Translations under genes and position numbers: made by a program | Assembly (NCBI GenBank): GCA_016715765.1 | Contig: JADJZJ010000036.1 | Location: 1-61,455 of the forward strand | DNA: 61,455 nt | Origin: Opitutaceae bacterium | GTDB taxonomy: Bacteria; Verrucomicrobiota; Verrucomicrobiia; Opitutales; Opitutaceae | Reading direction: 5' to 3' | Shown here: one piece after another, positions 26,979-36,137 of the stretch | Layout: each line of letters opens with the position of its first letter | Position numbering within the stretch: position 1 is the stretch's first letter | The notes under the pieces: generated by a model | Told to the model about the DNA's origin: nothing | The model's database searches: none | Seen by the model: the letters and a program-made list of their open reading frames with translations, nothing else

Positions 26979-27361
26979 GCCTGTGGCCTTGTCTGGAATG
27001 ACAATCGGCGGACGCCGAACCGCCATCAGACAAACTGGATAAGTTTCGGACCTGCCGGCTGCTGATGCGGGCCAGCGGCCCGCGCTCCCAGGGTAGGGCA
27101 GGTCCCACCTGTCTTGCATTCACGCCTGGATCCGAGTCGTGGTGCTGGCTTTAGCCAGCACTGGTTTGGATGAACCATGCTGCCGGTGCGGCGGGGGGAG
27201 CGCGGACCGAAGTTCCGGGCCACGTGGCGAACGGATGGCGCCTGCCCTACTCGGGGCTGCCGAAGCGAGCGGGCCGTCCGACGCAAGCCCTCACTCTTTC
27301 GCCAACAGTGATTTTTGCGTTTGCCGAGCGGGAGTGAGGCGTCTCAATCGGGTGCTCTTTC
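26979..27361. other. Intergenic region upstream of smc
   Basis: Divergent 383-base gap. It contains a small perfect hairpin GTGCTGGCT-TT-AGCCAGCAC at 27142-27161, related to the family E hairpin, and a GTAGGGCAGGTCCCACCTG block near 27094-27113. No coding potential and no convincing promoter boxes are visible. Confidence 0.5.
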
Positions 27362-30300
27362 ATGTATCTCAAGGCGCTCAAGCTCCACGGTTTCAAGTCA
27401 TTTGCCGATGCCACCACCCTCCGTTTCGAACCCGGCGTGACCGCCGTCGTCGGACCGAACGGATGCGGCAAGTCCAACATCGCCGACGGCATCCGGTGGG
27501 TGCTTGGCGAACAGAGCGCGAAGGCCCTGCGCGGCGGCAAGATGCAGGACGTCATCTTCGAGGGCGCCGACACCCGCAAGCCGGCCCAGATCTGCGAAGT
27601 GGCCCTGCTGCTCACCGACTGCGAGAAGCAGCTCGGCAGCGAGTTTCACGAGATCGAGATCATGCGCCGCGTGCACCGCGACGGGCAGAGCGAGTATTTT
27701 TTCAACGGCCAGGCCTGCCGCCTGAAGGACATCCACAAGCTTTTCATGGATACCGGCGTGGGCCGGACGAGCTACTCGATCATGGCGCAGGGCCAGATCG
27801 ACCAGATCCTTTCCTCCAAGCCGGAGGAGCGCCGCGCCGTCTTCGAGGAGGCCGCGGGCATCACGAAGTACAAGAGCCAGCGCCGCGAGGCCCTGGCCAA
27901 GCTGGCCCTTACCGACCAGAACCTCGCGCGCGTGGCCGACGTCATCGGCGAGGTGTCGCGCCAGATCGGCAGCCTCCGCCGGCAGGCCTCGAAGGCGATG
28001 CGCTACAAGCGCCTCAGCCACCGCCTGCGGCACCTGAGCCTCGCCTGGAGCGCATTCCAGCACGGGCAGCTGAGCGCCACGCTGCACGGGCTGGAGAGCA
28101 AGGTCGCGACGCTGCGCACCGAGGCGGACGCCCGGCGCACGCGGCTCGAGACCGAGCAGGCGGCCCTGGACGAACGCAAGGCCCGGCGCGGCCAGCTGAA
28201 CCAGCGCGTGCAGGATGCCCAGCAGTCGGTCTATGACGTGCGCTCGCAGAAGGAGGCCGCGGAGAACCAGGCCAACCTCGCGCAGATCAAGCGCAGCGGC
28301 CTGGAGGACCGGCTGGTCTCGTCCCGCGACAATCTCGGCGAACTGGAAATGCAGCTGCGCGAGGTCACGGCGCAGGCCGACACCGGCGCGCAGGACAAGC
28401 AGATGCAACTGGGCCTGCTCGGCAGCAGCGACGCGGTCTTCCAGCAGCGCAACCGCGAGGTGGCCATCGCCGAGGGCGAACTGAGCAAGCTCGAACAGGA
28501 GCTGCACCAGGCGAAGTTCGAGCTGCTGCAGCTGGAGAGCACGGTAGCGCGCCTGCGCACCGATTGTTCCGGCTACGAGGTCGACCAGAAGACGAGCGCG
28601 CACAAGCACGACTCCCTCGCGCAGGAATTGGAAGGCGTCCGCCAGCAGGAGACCGTCGCCGCGCAGAACGCCGCCGAACTGGAGCTGCGCCTGGAGCAGG
28701 CGCTCGCGGAAAAGTCCCGCTCGCACAACGAATCCGTCTCGGCCCAGCAGGTCATCACCGACCTCACCCGCGAATTCCGCGAGGCGCAGCGCAAGCTGTC
28801 CGAGATCGACCGCACCCTCGCGCAGCGCACCGCGCGCCTGCGGCTGCTGCAGCAATTGCAGGAAAAGTGGGAGGGCTTCGGCGAAGGCGCGAAGGCCGTG
28901 CTGCAGGGCCGGCTCGACGCCGCGCTCGCCGGCGCGAAGGCCACGCCGATTTTGCAGGGCCTGGAAGTGAAGCCCGAGTTCGGCAAGGCGGTCGAGGCCA
29001 TCCTCGGCGCCGCGGCCGAGGCCATCAGCGTCAGCGATGTCGCCACCGCGCAGCGGATCCTGACCCAGCTGGAAAACGAGCAGATCGGGTCGGCGGTATT
29101 GCGGATTGCGGAATGCGGATTGCGAAACGACGCGCCGGTTGAGCTGCCCCGCCGGCTGGCCCCGGCGCTCGAGGCGTTGCACAACGTGGATCCGGCCCAT
29201 CCGGCGGTGAGCGTGCTCTCGGCCTGCTATCTGGCCGACGACCTCGGCGCCTTTCTCGAGTATTGGAAGGCCAATCCCGCCTTCAGTTTCCTGGCCGTCG
29301 TCACGCGCAAGGGCGACCTCGTGGACCGGCGCGGGCTGGTTTACGGCGGGCACCACAGCAACCGCAAGTCGGCCAACAGCATCGTGCAGCGGGAAATCGA
29401 CCTCCGCGAGACGGCCCGCGCGCTGGCCGAGGACCAGAAGGCGCATGACGAGCAGAAGGCCGTCATTGACGCGCTGAATCAGCGCCTCGCCCAGGCGGAG
29501 CAGGACCTGGAGCAGCGCCGGGCCGACGTGCTCGCCGCGACGCAGGCCTTCGCCGCCGTGCAGGCCGAGCAGCGCAACGGCCAGCGCGCGCTCGAGGATG
29601 TGCGGGCCCGGCTGGGCCGCATGACCGCCGAGCTGACCGGACTCGAACAGGCCCGGAACGAGGCCCATGCCCGCTGGGAAAAGGCGCAGACCGGCCTGGC
29701 CGAGGCCGATGCCGCGGCCGGCGCCCACCGCGAGAAAATCTCCCAGCTGGACATCCGCATCGTCGAGATCCGCACGGATCGCGACGTGAAGCGCGAGACG
29801 CTGGCGCAGGCCCGGCTCGAGCTGGCGGAGCGCCGGCAAAAGGTCGAGGTGCTGGACCGCGGCCTCGGCGAAATGGAACGCCGCCGCCAGCAATTGTCCG
29901 AGCTCCTGGTGCAGCGGCAGCAGGAGATCGAGGTGTGGACCGAGCAGGTGGCGGAACTGGAGCAGGAATCCTCGGCGCAGCGCGCGCGCGGTGAGCAGCT
30001 CGCCGAAACCCTCGTCGTGGCCCAGGCCCAGGTGGAAAAGGCGCGCCACGAGCTGGTGGACCTGGAACGCGAGATCAACGCGGTCGAGAGCACCCAGACG
30101 GCGCTGCGCACCGAATCGGACCAAACCCATGACGAGCTGAGCACGCACGAGATCAAGCTGGCGGAGACCCGCCAGCGGGCGCTCTTCCTCGCGGAGGAGG
30201 CGGTGCGGGAGTTCCAGATTGAAATCGCGACCTGTGATTGGAAGCAGCAGCTCTGGCACGCCGACGACGAGCCCGAGGGCCTCAAGCCGCTCGACCTCGA

Positions 30301-31207
30301 CGAGGACGAGGATGCCGAGGGCGGGGCGGCGGATGGTGCGCAGACTGCAGCCAGCAATGCCTCTGCAACGGATGTTGTCACGGCTGAGGCCGCCGCCAGC
30401 GCCGAACCCGCCCCCAAGCGCCGCCGCCGGAAGAAGGAGCCCAAGGGCGAGCCCACCGAGCAGGATCTCGCCGCCCTCGACCAGACGGACTGGACCGCGC
30501 TCAAGGCGGAAGTCGACGCCCTCCGGACCCGCATCAACAACATGGGGGCGGTCAACCTCGTGGCCATCGAGGAATACGCCGAGCTGAAGCAGCGCCACGA
30601 TTTCCTGCGGGCGCAGTGCGACGATCTCACCAACGCCAAGGCTGCGCTGATCAAGGCCATCGACGAGATCAACCAGACCTCGCTGCAGCAGTTCCAGGTC
30701 ACCTTCGAGCAGATCAGGAAGAACTTCGCCTACACCTTCCAGACCCTCTTCGGCGGCGGCCGGGCGGAACTCGAGCTCATCCAGGCCGAGGACATCCTCG
30801 AGAGCGGCATCGAGATCGTCGCGCAGCCCCCGGGCACGAAGCTCAAGAGCATCACCCTGCTCTCGGGCGGCCAGAAGACACTCACCGCGGTCGCGCTGCT
30901 CTTTGCGCTCTACATGGTGAAGCCGTCGCCGTTCTGTCTGCTCGACGAACTGGACGCGCCGCTCGACGAATCGAACATCGGCCGGTTCACCGACCTGCTG
31001 AAGAAATTCGTGAGCGAGTCGCAGTTCATCATCATCACGCACAACAAGCGCACGGTGTCGGCGGCCCAGGCCATCTACGGCGTGACCATGGAGGAGCGCG
31101 GCGTGTCGAAGACCGTCTCGATGCGCTTCAACCATGAGCGCGGCGAGCCCGAGACCGAGGCTTCGCATCCGAACATCGCCGAGGCCGTCATCGGCGCCAA
31201 GGCCTGA
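27362..31207 (+). CDS. smc: Chromosome segregation protein SMC
   Basis: 1281 residues. Walker A GPNGCGKS (32-39), then RWVLGEQSAKALRGGKMQDV. The N-terminal coiled coil covers about 170-500 and the hinge about 505-690 (VLQGRLDAALAGAKATPILQ; GLVYGGHHSN). A second coiled coil follows, then the ABC signature LLSGGQK (about 1165-1171) and Walker B CLLDELDAPLDESN. It loads with ScpAB to organise and segregate the chromosome. Two oddities: the hinge carries a short IAECGLRND insert encoded by a 7-bp periodic repeat (29098-29125), and the second coiled coil holds an acidic Ala-rich then KRRRRKKEPKG linker (about 975-1040). Length is slightly above the usual 1150-1200 because of these. Confidence 0.96.
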   Translation: MYLKALKLHGFKSFADATTLRFEPGVTAVVGPNGCGKSNIADGIRWVLGEQSAKALRGGKMQDVIFEGADTRKPAQICEVALLLTDCEKQLGSEFHEIEIMRRVHRDGQSEYFFNGQACRLKDIHKLFMDTGVGRTSYSIMAQGQIDQILSSKPEERRAVFEEAAGITKYKSQRREALAKLALTDQNLARVADVIGEVSRQIGSLRRQASKAMRYKRLSHRLRHLSLAWSAFQHGQLSATLHGLESKVATLRTEADARRTRLETEQAALDERKARRGQLNQRVQDAQQSVYDVRSQKEAAENQANLAQIKRSGLEDRLVSSRDNLGELEMQLREVTAQADTGAQDKQMQLGLLGSSDAVFQQRNREVAIAEGELSKLEQELHQAKFELLQLESTVARLRTDCSGYEVDQKTSAHKHDSLAQELEGVRQQETVAAQNAAELELRLEQALAEKSRSHNESVSAQQVITDLTREFREAQRKLSEIDRTLAQRTARLRLLQQLQEKWEGFGEGAKAVLQGRLDAALAGAKATPILQGLEVKPEFGKAVEAILGAAAEAISVSDVATAQRILTQLENEQIGSAVLRIAECGLRNDAPVELPRRLAPALEALHNVDPAHPAVSVLSACYLADDLGAFLEYWKANPAFSFLAVVTRKGDLVDRRGLVYGGHHSNRKSANSIVQREIDLRETARALAEDQKAHDEQKAVIDALNQRLAQAEQDLEQRRADVLAATQAFAAVQAEQRNGQRALEDVRARLGRMTAELTGLEQARNEAHARWEKAQTGLAEADAAAGAHREKISQLDIRIVEIRTDRDVKRETLAQARLELAERRQKVEVLDRGLGEMERRRQQLSELLVQRQQEIEVWTEQVAELEQESSAQRARGEQLAETLVVAQAQVEKARHELVDLEREINAVESTQTALRTESDQTHDELSTHEIKLAETRQRALFLAEEAVREFQIEIATCDWKQQLWHADDEPEGLKPLDLDEDEDAEGGAADGAQTAASNASATDVVTAEAAASAEPAPKRRRRKKEPKGEPTEQDLAALDQTDWTALKAEVDALRTRINNMGAVNLVAIEEYAELKQRHDFLRAQCDDLTNAKAALIKAIDEINQTSLQQFQVTFEQIRKNFAYTFQTLFGGGRAELELIQAEDILESGIEIVAQPPGTKLKSITLLSGGQKTLTAVALLFALYMVKPSPFCLLDELDAPLDESNIGRFTDLLKKFVSESQFIIITHNKRTVSAAQAIYGVTMEERGVSKTVSMRFNHERGEPETEASHPNIAEAVIGAKA

Positions 31208-31215
31208 GGCCGGCG

Positions 31216-33198
31216 ATGAACATCGGGCTTCTGCGCATCAAGTTCATCTGGGGTGCGGGGAAGGTCATCCAGGCGCGCTGGCGGTTCGGGGTGTGCGGCT
31301 TCTACGAGCACGCCAAGGGCTACCACAACAGCGGGCTGGTCTTCAGCGTGCGCGGCCTGCTCGTGCTCGGCCTGATCCTGCTGACCCTGGGCTATGTCGG
31401 CGGCACCACGGCGCTCTACCTCTGGCTCGACCGCGGCGGCCACAATTACGTCACCTACACCGACACCCTGCTCTGGCCCCTGCGCCGCGAGGTGATCCGG
31501 GAGAAGCGCGGGCAGGCCTACATTGACGAGGGCATCGCGGACCTGAGGGCCCAGCGCTGGAACGAGGGTGTGATGAAGCTGCAGGTCGGCCTCCTGCGCC
31601 TGCCGACGGCGATCCGCGCCCGGCTGGCGCTGGCGGAATTCTACACCCTGTCGCAGCGCCCCGCGAAGGCCATCGACATCCTCGCGGAGGGGCTGGCGGC
31701 CTCGCCGGAGTATCCGGGGCGGCGCTACCTCAACACCTATATCAGCCTGGCGCTGCAGGGGGAGGACTACGAACGCGTGCGGGCGGCGGTGGACCTTTAC
31801 CTGGAGGGCCGGGCGGTGCTTCCGGCCAGGGAGGAGAACTGGCTCCTGCAGCAGAAGCTCATGGTGCTCATGGCGCACCGGCAGGCGGCCGAGGTCCTGG
31901 CCCTGATCGAGGGCCGGCCGACGGACATGTTTTTCAACGAGCAGCGCGCGGTGGCCCTGCTCATGCTGGACCGGACGGAGGAGGCCGTGGCCTTTCTCGA
32001 GCAGTGGCGGGCCGCGGCCGGCGCCACGGCCCAGATCTTGCGCCTGCAGGTGCGCGCCTTTCGCGAGGCGGGGCAGTTGGAGGCCATGGAGACCGCGCTG
32101 GCCGAGCTCCGGCGGTTCGCACCGACGGATCCCACGGCCTACGCCTATGGCATCGTGCAGCGCGCCATGGCCGGGCGCCGCACCGCGGCCGAGACGGGGC
32201 TGGACGACTACTTCCTGCGCTTCGGCGCCAACGCCCGCAGCATGCTGCCGCTCGCGCCGCCCCTGGCCGAGATCGGTGCGGTGGATTTGCTGGAGGAGTT
32301 CATCACGCGGCTCGGCGAGCAGGGCCACGACCGGCGTCCGGCGCTGATGTTCCTCGCCCAGGCGCACCTGAAGAACGGCCACTGGGAGGCGGCCGCCGCG
32401 GCCGTGGCGCGCATTCGTGTGCTCAACGCCGGCACCGCCGTCGCCGCGCCCGCCGGACTCGACCTCATCGAACTCCTCGCGCAGGTGGCGGGCAATCCCG
32501 CCGAGGGTCCGCAGGTGCAGTTGCTCGACCACATCAACCGGCAGATGTACCCCCTCAAAAGCTACCGGACCATCATTGAGACTTTGCTCCGGGCCGGACG
32601 GAACCACGTCGCCCACGAGGTCGCGGTGCGGGCGGAACGGCTCTATCCGGACAGCACGGCCCTGCTGGCGCTGAAGGGTGAAGTCCAGGCCGCACTGGCG
32701 GCCGAGGCGGCCCGGGTGGCGCAGGTGCAGACGCCGGATACCGGGGACGGCGGCAACTCCGTGCTGGTGGAAGCGGTTTTCTTTCACAGCGTGGATGCTG
32801 CGATCGACGCGGGCCGCTGGCCGGAGGCGCAGGCCGCGATCCGCGACGTGCAGCGGGCCAAGCCCCGCTGGCTGGATGCCCGGCAGGCCGATGTCCTTAT
32901 GCGGCAGATCCGCGTGGCCCATGAATTGCGGGAATCGCTCGACCTTGTGCTGGCCGCCCGCCTGCTGCAGGACGGCTCGGTGCCCCGCGCGCAGCTCCTC
33001 ATCGGGTACGCCACCACCTTGCAGGCCGAGGGCGCGACGGCGGATGCCGTGCTGCTGCTCAAGGAAGTGCTGCGCCGGATCCCGAACTACGCCCTCGCGC
33101 GCCGTCTCATGGAAGAGTGGCAGCGCAAACTCCAGCCCGAGCCCGCGCCACCGCCCCCGGCGGACCATGCCCCGGTGCCGGAAACTCCGGCCGGTTGA
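31216..33198 (+). CDS. Membrane-anchored TPR-like protein of unknown function
   Basis: 660 residues. A cytoplasmic lead of about 45 residues precedes one membrane helix (GLLVLGLILLTLGYVGGTTA, about 47-67). A long alpha-helical TPR-like region follows (LRLPTAIRARLALAEFYTLS; AKAIDILAEGLAASPEYPG), ending in a Pro-rich tail. It lies 8 bp downstream of smc on the same strand and is almost certainly cotranscribed with it. The family is not one I can name. A scaffold role at the membrane is inference from the TPR architecture. Confidence 0.75.
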   Translation: MNIGLLRIKFIWGAGKVIQARWRFGVCGFYEHAKGYHNSGLVFSVRGLLVLGLILLTLGYVGGTTALYLWLDRGGHNYVTYTDTLLWPLRREVIREKRGQAYIDEGIADLRAQRWNEGVMKLQVGLLRLPTAIRARLALAEFYTLSQRPAKAIDILAEGLAASPEYPGRRYLNTYISLALQGEDYERVRAAVDLYLEGRAVLPAREENWLLQQKLMVLMAHRQAAEVLALIEGRPTDMFFNEQRAVALLMLDRTEEAVAFLEQWRAAAGATAQILRLQVRAFREAGQLEAMETALAELRRFAPTDPTAYAYGIVQRAMAGRRTAAETGLDDYFLRFGANARSMLPLAPPLAEIGAVDLLEEFITRLGEQGHDRRPALMFLAQAHLKNGHWEAAAAAVARIRVLNAGTAVAAPAGLDLIELLAQVAGNPAEGPQVQLLDHINRQMYPLKSYRTIIETLLRAGRNHVAHEVAVRAERLYPDSTALLALKGEVQAALAAEAARVAQVQTPDTGDGGNSVLVEAVFFHSVDAAIDAGRWPEAQAAIRDVQRAKPRWLDARQADVLMRQIRVAHELRESLDLVLAARLLQDGSVPRAQLLIGYATTLQAEGATADAVLLLKEVLRRIPNYALARRLMEEWQRKLQPEPAPPPPADHAPVPETPAG

Positions 33199-33226
33199 AC
33201 ACGGGTTTTATCAACACCCCAACCGC

Positions 33227-33559
33227 TCAGGCCTTTTTCACGAAGCAGGCCCTGAGCGCCATCGGTGTCCCCTCGATCTTGCAGTCGATCTCGTGATCGC
33301 CGGGCACGAGCCGGATGTTCCTGGCCTTGGTGCCGGCCTTCAGGACCTGGGAACCACTGCCGACCTTGAGATCCTTCACGAGGGCGATGGTGTCGCCATC
33401 GGCAAGCACATTGCCGTGGGCGTCCTTGACCACGCGGGCGGCCTCCGGCACCTCGTCCTTGGGCCATTCATGTCCGCAGGTCGCGCACTCCCAATGACCG
33501 GGGTGGCTGAGAACGTCTTCGAGGGTGCAGGCAGGGCAGGCGGGCTTGGTTTGCGGCAT
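33227..33559 (-). CDS. phnA: PhnA/YjdM zinc-ribbon protein
   Basis: 110 residues from ATG 33559. An N-terminal zinc ribbon has CPAC (about 8-11) and CATCGHEW, followed by a PhnA SH3-like domain with DGDTIALVKDLKVGSGSQ and a C-terminal IDCKIEGTPMALRACFVKK. Matches the PhnA/YjdM family, historically linked to alkylphosphonate use but with no proven enzyme activity in most members. Convergent with the TPR gene after 28 bp and divergent from the small ORFs at 33681. Confidence 0.88.
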   Translation of the reverse strand: MPQTKPACPACTLEDVLSHPGHWECATCGHEWPKDEVPEAARVVKDAHGNVLADGDTIALVKDLKVGSGSQVLKAGTKARNIRLVPGDHEIDCKIEGTPMALRACFVKKA

Positions 33560-33680
33560 GGTGGCGAGATGGAGCCGGCCAACCTGCCGGTCGGCCACGA
33601 CCCTGCGCAAGCGCGTAATGCCGGAGTCCGGGCATTTGATCCCTCCGTCCGGTACGAATCTGGTTGCCCGCTTCGGCATT

Positions 33681-33830
33681 ATGGACGGCCTTGGAGGGAT
33701 GGGAGCCAAATACCTGCCAACACACAAGGACCTCAAGGCCAGCCAGCGTTTTCAGCAGAAGCAGAATCCCCTGCACAAATTCAAGAAGACCCCGGCGGCC
33801 GCGGCGAAGAAACCGGGTGGAAAGAAATGA
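33681..33830 (+). CDS. Small basic protein, unknown function
   Basis: 49 residues, Lys/Gln-rich: GAKYLPTHKDLKASQRFQQK, then an alternating KFKKTPAAAAKKPGGKK tail. ATG 33681 is used. ATG 33699 has GGAGGG immediately before it, too close for a normal Shine-Dalgarno, and would give 43 residues. Its stop overlaps the next gene's start (ATGA, 33827-33830), arguing that it is a real, translated gene. Composition resembles the microproteins at 49777 and 49973. Nucleic-acid or ribosome association is possible but not shown. Confidence 0.6.
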   Translation: MDGLGGMGAKYLPTHKDLKASQRFQQKQNPLHKFKKTPAAAAKKPGGKK

Positions 33831-34081
33831 CGGCGCCCACCAGTCGCCCCGCCGGCCAGCCGCCCGAGGACGAGGCGCAGTTTCTGCGGAACCTGGTCAA
33901 GGCCTCGCGGCAGCGACCGCATCTGGTGCAGTGGACCGATCGTGACGGCACGGAGCGGCACACCGCCCTGACGCCGGCCGAAGTGGTGCGGCTCAATGCC
34001 ATCGCCGCGTCGCGCCGGATCGCCAAGGCCGAGGTGCTGCGGCAGGCCGCGCACGTCCCGGTCCTGCCGGCGAAGGATTGA
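33827..34081 (+). CDS. Small hypothetical protein coupled to the basic microprotein
   Basis: 84 residues: EDEAQFLRNLVKASRQRPHL, VQWTDRDGTERHTALTPAEV, then a helix with ASRRIAKAEVLRQAAHVP. Start ATG 33827 overlaps the preceding stop by 4 bp and is preceded by GGGTGGAAAG at a suitable distance. The TPAEVVRLNAIAASRRIAK segment looks like a short helix-turn-helix-like pair, but this is only a pattern impression. I do not recognise the family. Confidence 0.6.
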   Translation: MTAPTSRPAGQPPEDEAQFLRNLVKASRQRPHLVQWTDRDGTERHTALTPAEVVRLNAIAASRRIAKAEVLRQAAHVPVLPAKD

Positions 34082-34203
34082 AACCGCGGCGGATTCGCCG
34101 GCCGGGTTGAAGGCGGGCCTGCGTTGAGAGCGGTCGGATCCCGCAAAATCTGCGGATAGTTGTCTCTCGCCTGACCGGGTCATCGTTCTAGCATCCCGGG
34201 ACC

Positions 34204-35823
34204 ATGCGTGGATTATTGGCATTATTTCTGGTGTCCGTGGCGGCCGGTTTTGCCCAGGACCCGCAACGAATGGACGAGGTGGTCAAGGCCCAGGCCGCCG
34301 GCAACCGCTTCATGGGGGCGGTCCTCGTCGCGAAGGACGGCCAGATCCTCTTCGACCGGGCCTACGGCCTGGCCAACGTCGAATGGCAGGTGCCCAACAC
34401 GCCGGAGACGCGGTTCCGCATCGGATCCATCACCAAGCAGTTCACCGCGGCGGCGATCCTGTTGCTGGAGGAAAGGGGCAAGCTCGGCATTGACGATCCG
34501 GTGTCCAAGCACGTCGCGGACACCCCGGCGGCCTGGGGGCCGATCACCCTGCGGCACCTGCTGAACCACACCTCGGGCATCCCGGCGTTCACCGCCTGGC
34601 CCGACTATGAAATCCTCAAGCGTTCGCCCCTGGAATTGGAAAAAGGACTGATGCGCCTCCGGGAACAACCGCTCGAATTCGCGCCGGGGGAGAAATACAG
34701 CTACAGCAACTCCGGCTACCTGCTGCTCGGCCATGTCATCGAAAAGGTGACCGGCCAGAAATACGGGACCTTTGTCCATGAGCAGATTCTCGGGCCGCTC
34801 GGATTGAAGGACACGGATCCGGACTCGAATGCCGCGATCATCCCGCGCCGGGCCTCCGGGTATGTGCTGGCCAAGGGTCAGCTCCAGAACGCCGCCTACG
34901 TCAACATGGAGGTGCCGCATGCCGCGGGAGCGCTGTACTCGACCACCCACGATCTTATGCTTTGGACGCAGGCCCTGATGGGCGGCCGGTTGCTCTCGGC
35001 GGCGTCGCTCGAAAAAATGACCACGCCCGGCAAGGGCGACTATGGCTTTGGCCTGGTGGTGCGCACGGTGGCGGAGCGGAAGAGCATCGAGCACGGGGGC
35101 GGGATCGAGGGCTTCAACACGCAGATGAACCATTACCCGGAGTCGCGCGTCACGGTCGTGGTCCTCGCCAATGTCAATGGACCCGCCGCCACGAAACTCG
35201 CCGGCCAGCTCGGCGATCTTGCCCACGGCGACCGGGTCGTCCTCGCGTCGGAACTCAAGGAGATCACCTTGCCCGTCGAGACCCTGCGGAAGTATGTGGG
35301 CGTCTATCAGCTCGCGCCGAAGATCACCAACACGATCCGCCTGGTGGACGGAAGGCTGACGGCGCAGTTGTCCGGGCAGGCGGCCTATCCGCTCTTTGCC
35401 TATGCGGAACGCGAATTCTTCCTCAAGATCGCGGAGGCCCGCGAGGAGTTCGTCACCGACGAATCCGGCCGCGTCACCCATTTCATCCTGTACCAGAACG
35501 GCCGCGTGCAGCAGGGCCCGCGCATCAGCGACACCGTGGCGGACCGCGTGGAAATCACCCTGCCCCAGACGGTCCTCGAAAGGTATGTCGGCACCTATGA
35601 GATAAGACGGGGCTTCGATCTCATGATCACACTCGAGGGCGGTCAGCTCCGGAGCCAGGCGACCGGCCAGGGCGCGGCGCCGCTGTTTGCCGAAACGGAG
35701 ACGAAGTTCTTCCTCAGGGTGGTTGATGCCCAGATCGAGTTTTTCCGGGATGACACCGGTGCGGTCACGCACCTGGTCTTGCATCAGGGTCCGGCGGAAG
35801 TGAAGGGCCAGCGGAAACCGTAG
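34204..35823 (+). CDS. Exported class C beta-lactamase-like serine hydrolase with duplicated C-terminal domain
   Basis: 539 residues. Signal peptide MRGLLALFLVSVAAGFAQ. The penicillin-binding/beta-lactamase class C core has SITK (S75-x-x-K78, nucleophile) and YSN (Y167-S-N169), with HGGGIEGF as the third box. After residue about 350 two homologous ~85-residue modules follow (ITLPVETLRKYVGVYQLAP and ITLPQTVLERYVGTYEIRRG), each resembling the DUF3471/lipocalin-like tail of this family. Likely a periplasmic peptidase or esterase rather than an antibiotic resistance enzyme. Confidence 0.85.
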   Translation: MRGLLALFLVSVAAGFAQDPQRMDEVVKAQAAGNRFMGAVLVAKDGQILFDRAYGLANVEWQVPNTPETRFRIGSITKQFTAAAILLLEERGKLGIDDPVSKHVADTPAAWGPITLRHLLNHTSGIPAFTAWPDYEILKRSPLELEKGLMRLREQPLEFAPGEKYSYSNSGYLLLGHVIEKVTGQKYGTFVHEQILGPLGLKDTDPDSNAAIIPRRASGYVLAKGQLQNAAYVNMEVPHAAGALYSTTHDLMLWTQALMGGRLLSAASLEKMTTPGKGDYGFGLVVRTVAERKSIEHGGGIEGFNTQMNHYPESRVTVVVLANVNGPAATKLAGQLGDLAHGDRVVLASELKEITLPVETLRKYVGVYQLAPKITNTIRLVDGRLTAQLSGQAAYPLFAYAEREFFLKIAEAREEFVTDESGRVTHFILYQNGRVQQGPRISDTVADRVEITLPQTVLERYVGTYEIRRGFDLMITLEGGQLRSQATGQGAAPLFAETETKFFLRVVDAQIEFFRDDTGAVTHLVLHQGPAEVKGQRKP

Positions 35824-35833
35824 GGCATGTCTG

Positions 35834-35898
35834 CTGTAGGAGCGGCTTTACGCCGCGATCGAGAGCGCAAAAATCGCGGCATAAAGCCGCTCCTACAG
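35834..35898. repeat. Palindromic repeat, family C copy 1
   Basis: TGTAGGAGCGGCTTTACGCC and its inverse form a long stem over 35834-35898. The second copy is at 53102-53163. It lies just downstream of the beta-lactamase-like gene and could terminate it. With family A copy 2 it accounts for most of the 314-base gap 35824-36137. Confidence 0.8.
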
Positions 35899-35925
35899 TG
35901 ACGCACAGCAGGCCGGGGGCGATTG

Positions 35926-35998
35926 GTAGCTACGAGCGTGAGCGAGTGGATCGCACGCTGCGCACACTTAGTCTCCACTCGCTCACGCTCGTGGCTAC
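35926..35998. repeat. Palindromic repeat, family A copy 2
   Basis: Same stem and CGCTGCG loop as 171-243, with arms at 35926-35950 and 35974-35998 and one stem mismatch. It lies upstream of the HAD hydrolase. Confidence 0.85.
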
Positions 35999-36137
35999 CG
36001 GCAGGGCTTGGGCTGAAATATCATGCAGATTTTTCCCCGCCGCCGCTTTTTGTATTAGCGCACGCGAACGATTGGCTTCAGAAGGATAACGCGCGGGCTT
36101 CGTCCTGGTGACGGCAGGCACGCGCCTCCACGACCAC

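Noticed and set aside
27398..31168. A 1256-codon open frame antisense to smc
   Set aside because: Arg/Ala/Leu-rich low-complexity translation, typical of GC-rich reverse-strand frames; the smc reading is unmistakable.
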